Below are positions 15,158-18,053 of a stretch of DNA of 18,053 bases, piece by piece. How positions within the stretch are numbered: the first letter of the stretch is position 1; each line of letters begins with the position of its first letter. The notes beneath the pieces are model-generated. The model ran no database searches, had not been told where the DNA came from, and was given only the letters and a program-made list of their open reading frames with translations. The stretch is from contig FR884631.1 of the NCBI GenBank assembly GCA_000436075.1, positions 39,050 to 57,102 of the forward strand, in the 5' to 3' direction. A program made the position numbers and the translations under genes. The stretch is from Eggerthella sp. CAG:209. GTDB taxonomy: Bacteria > Actinomycetota > Coriobacteriia > Coriobacteriales > Eggerthellaceae.

Positions 15158-15484
15158 AGGCCTGAACAGCCAAAGCGAAAAAAAGATGCACGTATCCCTT
15201 GGCGGGCTGCATATCTTCTTTCTTATTCAGTTGTAGTGAAGTATGTAAGTCGCTGAAAAATGCTCCGATAATCACGGAGGGGCCGACTTGCCACTCTTTG
15301 AATGCGACTAAAAAATGGGCGTTAGCCCTCGGGTGCAAAGCAAGTGTAACACATGCTGGATGCGTAATGTGGGAAATGCGTGGTACACCGTAAAAAAAGA
15401 AATATGGTATAGCGCCCCAGCAGCCCTTCCGCTTCTGTATCCGGATTGCGTTTTAGGGCGAAGGAAAATCTTGTTGCATTGAGA
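15158..15484. other. Gene-free stretch between clpP-like leader and virD4 remnant
   Basis: No convincing gene. A minus-strand frame of about 60 codons (TTG 15338 to 15156) has no ribosome site and no recognisable content. A short stem GGGC-TAAC-GCCC followed by A and six T's on the minus strand (15328-15310) resembles a weak terminator. A minus-strand TGTTACACT at about 15351-15343 could be an extended -10 but has no clear -35. The frequent stops in all frames suggest decayed sequence. Confidence 0.35.
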
Positions 15485-15655
15485 CTATTTGGCTAGGCTT
15501 TGCCTGGCGAAGTCGATGCGATTAGGGTTGCTGTACGAATCTAATGCGCCCTTGAAGCCGAAATGCAAAAGGCGTGTAGCGATGATACTGGCAGTACGGT
15601 CTACTCTCGATACTTTTTCATGGTAAGAGCCGGCATGCCGAAGTGCTTTGCTGTG
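15485..15655 (-). pseudogene. Remnant of a second VirD4/TraG-type gene
   Basis: The minus strand encodes FGFKGALDSYSNPNRIDF (15563-15509), which matches FGFEGALNSYANPNRIDF of the intact VirD4-like protein (residues 228-245). Over a 27-residue core about 20 positions are identical. Similarity continues upstream through LL and IIA, then weakens toward 15650 with an apparent loss of about ten residues. A stop at 15487-15485 follows soon after the core and no similarity is seen beyond it. No Walker A or Walker B segment is present, so it is a gene fragment. The DNA is clearly diverged from the intact copy, so this is an old paralogue or a relic of a related element, not a recent duplication. Confidence 0.75.
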
Positions 15656-15669
15656 CTAGAGCTCTTGTT

Positions 15670-15698
15670 TTCACACGCTAAGGGGCATTCGATAAAAT
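15670..15698 (+). promoter_or_regulatory. Promoter of the ygiQ-like gene
   Basis: TTCACA (15670-15675) and TAAAAT (15693-15698) are separated by exactly 17 bp, each matching five of six consensus sigma-70 bases. Transcription would start near 15705, giving a leader of about 27 nt that carries AAAGGAGG. This supports the GTG start at 15732 over the ATG at 15711. Confidence 0.65.
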
Positions 15699-15731
15699 GG
15701 AAGCGCTTGAATGAACCAAAGGAGGAACGCC

Positions 15732-17906
15732 GTGGCCTTTTTGCCGGTTACGCGTAAAGAAATGGAAGAGCGCGGATGGGACCAGTGCGATTTTGTGTAC
15801 GTCTGTGGCGATGCTTACGTGGACCATTCTTCTTTCGGTATGGCTATCATCACCCGATTGCTTGAGGCAAATGGCTACAAAGTGGGCATTATTGCGCAGC
15901 CTGATTGGCATGACCCCGCCGGCATCGATGTGTTCGGCGAGCCCCGCTTAGCGTTTCTGGTAAGTGCGGGAAACATGGATTCGATGGTGTGCCACTATAC
16001 GGTTGCAAAAAAACACCGCAATCGCGATTTTTATTCCCCTGGTGGGCAGATGGGCTTGCGCCCCGATCACGCGTCGGTGGTTTATGGCAATTTGATTCGA
16101 CGAACCTATAAAGACACCCCGCTTATCATGGGTGGTGTGGAGGCTTCGCTGCGTCGCTTGGCACACTACGACTACTGGTCCGACAAGTTGAAACGATCGG
16201 TTCTGCTCGACGGTGGCGCTGATATGATCAGCTACGGAATGGGCGAAAAATCGATTGTTGCTATCGCCGATGCTTTGAACGCAGGAATCCCTATTAGCCA
16301 AATTACCTGGATCGAGGGCACAGCGTTTCGATCCCATAACCTTGAAGGGGTAATGGATGGATACGTTTCGCTTCCTTCCTTCGAAAGCATGCGTGCCGAT
16401 AAGCTGAAATATGCTGAAAGTTTCCGTTTGCAGTATCGCAACCTTGACCCATTCAGCGGCAAATGTTTGGTTGAACCTTACGAGCAGGACAACTTGTACA
16501 TTGTGCAGAATCCCCCGAGCACTCCACTTTCAACCCTGGAATTCGATGCAGTATATCGTTTGCCGTATGAGCGAACCTATCATCCCATGTACGAAGCGGC
16601 TGGCGGCATTCCCGCAATCAGCGAAGTGAAATTTAGCCTAACCAGTAATCGGGGCTGTATTGGCGAGTGCTCGTTCTGTTCCTTGGCGTTCCACCAGGGT
16701 CGCATTATTCAAAGCCGTAGCAAGGAGAGCTTGGTCGAGGAAGCGAAGACCATCACGCAAGACCCTGATTTCAAGGGATACATCAACGATGTGGGCGGTC
16801 CGACGGCGAACTTCCGTAAACCCGCTTGTCCCAAACAGCTCGATAAAGGTGCATGCCGCGGAAAACGCTGTTTGGCACCGAAGCCCTGCAGGAGCTTGCA
16901 GGTGGACAATCGCGATTACCTGAATGTGCTTCGCGAGCTGCGCAGCTTGCCTGGGGTTAAGAAAGTGTTCGTGCGCAGCGGACTGCGCTTTGACTACGTG
17001 CTTCTTGATAAGCACGCCAACGAATTCATAGATGAGCTATCTCAGTATCATGTTTCGGGGCAGCTTCGCCTGGCGCCGGAGCATGTGAGCGATGAAGTGC
17101 TTAAGGTGATGGGGAAGCCGAACAACGACACTTACCAGGAATTTGTGCGGCGCTTTGATGTGGCCAACAAGAAGCTTGGGCTCAAGCAGTTCGTGGTTCC
17201 GTATCTTATGAGCTCGCATCCCGGATCTACCTTAAAAGAGGCTGTAGAGTTAGCGGAGTTCTGCCGCGATATGGGCTTTAACCCCGAACAGGTGCAGGAC
17301 TTCTATCCAACGCCCAGCACCATTTCCACGTGTATCTATTTCACAGGGGTCGACCCGCGCACCATGGAAGAAGTGTACTGCCCACGCACGCCTCATGAAA
17401 AAGCCATGCAGCGAGCGCTTATTCAGTACCGCAACCCAAAGAATCGCAGGCTGGTTATCGAGGCCCTGAAGGCGGCTGGCAGGGAAGACCTTATTGGGTA
17501 CGACGAAAAATGTCTGGTGCGTCCCGATAAGGGCGGGGCGCGTAAAGCGAATAATCAAGCCAGGGGCGCCAAGGATCAGCGCGGTAAGCGGCGAGGGGGC
17601 AGCTCTGCTGCGGGGTCTTGCTCGAAGGGGACGGCTGCCGATTCCGACTCTAGGGGTAAGCGTCAGCACGGTAAAAGCACTGGTTCCTTACAGCGTGGTA
17701 AATACGACAAAAGAGGTGAAGTGCTTGGTTCCGGCGGAAAGGAAAGCGGGGGCAAGCCTCAACCTGCTTCATCTGGGCGTGCTCGTTCGCGTAAGGATGC
17801 TCGCTTCGATAAGGAGGGAAAGGTAAGTTCCTCAAGAAGCTCGTTTAAACCGCAGGGCCGTGGGCCGAACAAGGCTGCCGGAAGCAAGGGCGGCATCCGT
17901 AGATAG
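15732..17906 (+). CDS. YgiQ-family radical SAM protein
   Basis: A 724-aa cytoplasmic protein expected to bind a 4Fe-4S cluster and S-adenosylmethionine; the reaction catalysed by YgiQ proteins is not established. Seen: the N-terminal YgiQ region opening FLPVTRKEMEERGWDQCDF and containing GGVEASLRRLAHYDYW (about 134-149); the cluster motif CIGECSFC (Cys309, Cys313, Cys316, CX3CX2C); FVRSGLRFDY and QLRLAPEHVS in the barrel; and a C-terminal tail of about 125 residues (597-724) that is Gly/Ser/Lys/Arg-rich and probably disordered and nucleic-acid binding. GTG 15732 is chosen because a perfect AAAGGAGG lies six bases upstream; an ATG at 15711 would put that site inside the gene. It has its own promoter. 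Family is very secure, function unknown. Confidence 0.93.
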   Translation: MAFLPVTRKEMEERGWDQCDFVYVCGDAYVDHSSFGMAIITRLLEANGYKVGIIAQPDWHDPAGIDVFGEPRLAFLVSAGNMDSMVCHYTVAKKHRNRDFYSPGGQMGLRPDHASVVYGNLIRRTYKDTPLIMGGVEASLRRLAHYDYWSDKLKRSVLLDGGADMISYGMGEKSIVAIADALNAGIPISQITWIEGTAFRSHNLEGVMDGYVSLPSFESMRADKLKYAESFRLQYRNLDPFSGKCLVEPYEQDNLYIVQNPPSTPLSTLEFDAVYRLPYERTYHPMYEAAGGIPAISEVKFSLTSNRGCIGECSFCSLAFHQGRIIQSRSKESLVEEAKTITQDPDFKGYINDVGGPTANFRKPACPKQLDKGACRGKRCLAPKPCRSLQVDNRDYLNVLRELRSLPGVKKVFVRSGLRFDYVLLDKHANEFIDELSQYHVSGQLRLAPEHVSDEVLKVMGKPNNDTYQEFVRRFDVANKKLGLKQFVVPYLMSSHPGSTLKEAVELAEFCRDMGFNPEQVQDFYPTPSTISTCIYFTGVDPRTMEEVYCPRTPHEKAMQRALIQYRNPKNRRLVIEALKAAGREDLIGYDEKCLVRPDKGGARKANNQARGAKDQRGKRRGGSSAAGSCSKGTAADSDSRGKRQHGKSTGSLQRGKYDKRGEVLGSGGKESGGKPQPASSGRARSRKDARFDKEGKVSSSRSSFKPQGRGPNKAAGSKGGIRR

Positions 17907-18053
17907 GGATCGAAACGTTAGTCTTCGGGTGTTGGTCGGCGTCCACCCATTGTTTGAGCTGCAGGGTTTCCTGTTTTCGCTTGAGTCGCTCAAGCGTGGG
18001 TAAAGAGCCAACGTCGTCCGATATTCAAAGAGGCCGCCTTTCTTGGCTGAAAG
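17907..18053. other. Right end of the window, no supported gene
   Basis: CGCTTGAG-TCG-CTCAAGCG (17978-17996) is a perfect 8-bp stem without a following T tract. AGCCAA (18006-18011) and TTGGCT (18043-18048) can pair around GGCCGCCTTTCTT, a 13-base string also found in the prfC terminator. Frames stay open for tens of codons on both strands, but none shows a start with a ribosome site, so any gene here would be cut by the window edge. Confidence 0.3.

Noticed and set aside
15305..15335. attC-like or integron site suggested by GTTAGCC near 15321
   Set aside because: The core does not fit the attC consensus, no matching second arm is present, and no integrase is seen.
15156..15338. A 60-codon minus-strand frame upstream of the clpP-like gene
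   Set aside because: TTG start without ribosome site, no homology recognised, and it runs through a terminator-like stem; more likely decayed or leader sequence.
7318..15731. CRISPR array, tRNA or insertion sequence in the accessory region
   Set aside because: I looked for regular repeats, T-loop GTTCRA signatures with acceptor pairing, and transposase reading frames and found none that hold.
17980..18053. Possible coiled-coil gene end on the minus strand at the right edge
   Set aside because: The frame (ERLKRKQETLQLKQWVDADQ) looks protein-like but begins right after a stop, has no start codon and reads on into the ygiQ tail.

Overview
The window looks like chromosomal DNA from a medium-GC bacterium (by eye about 50-53% G+C), most likely an anaerobic actinomycete of the Coriobacteriia/Eggerthellales type. 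That rests on the mix of an OFA-type transporter, a SulP carrier, RF3 and a CD1115-like VirD4 protein, and on the codon use. It is inference; there is no rRNA or tRNA here to settle it.

Left part (1-7317), ordinary metabolism and housekeeping. Uracil-DNA glycosylase (ung) overlaps by one base with a ClC-family anion transporter whose gating motif is altered. A SulP/STAS anion transporter lies convergent to it. An OFA-family major facilitator is divergent from SulP, and the roughly 400-bp gap between them holds two strong hairpins. Peptide chain release factor 3 (prfC) is convergent to the facilitator, with a UUCG-loop terminator between them.

Middle part (7318-12341), a candidate defence operon. 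Divergent from prfC lies a two-gene McrBC-type pair. The first gene is an 864-aa AAA+ motor protein with a long central coiled coil. The second is a DUF2357/PD-(D/E)XK nuclease whose start overlaps the end of the first. Upstream are a three-arm terminator/antiterminator arrangement and an inverted repeat built from TTGAAC boxes. The operon ends at a 14-bp perfect bidirectional hairpin.

Right-middle part (12342-15655), minus strand: an odd cluster of an orphan ClpP-like serine protease, a VirD4/TraG-type ATPase with no membrane anchor, and an unrecognised 191-aa protein. No relaxase, integrase or type IV secretion gene is visible. A decayed fragment of a second VirD4 gene lies just upstream, which points to a shrunken mobile element or a duplicated accessory module. 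The clpP leader is about 170 nt long and rich in hairpins.

Right end (15670-18053): a well-formed promoter drives a YgiQ-family radical SAM protein with a long basic tail; the last 147 bases hold no gene I can support.

The most interesting regions are the McrBC-like operon with its possible attenuator and the ClpP + soluble VirD4 + unknown-protein operon. The stretch between prfC and ygiQ reads as an accessory island between conserved genes.
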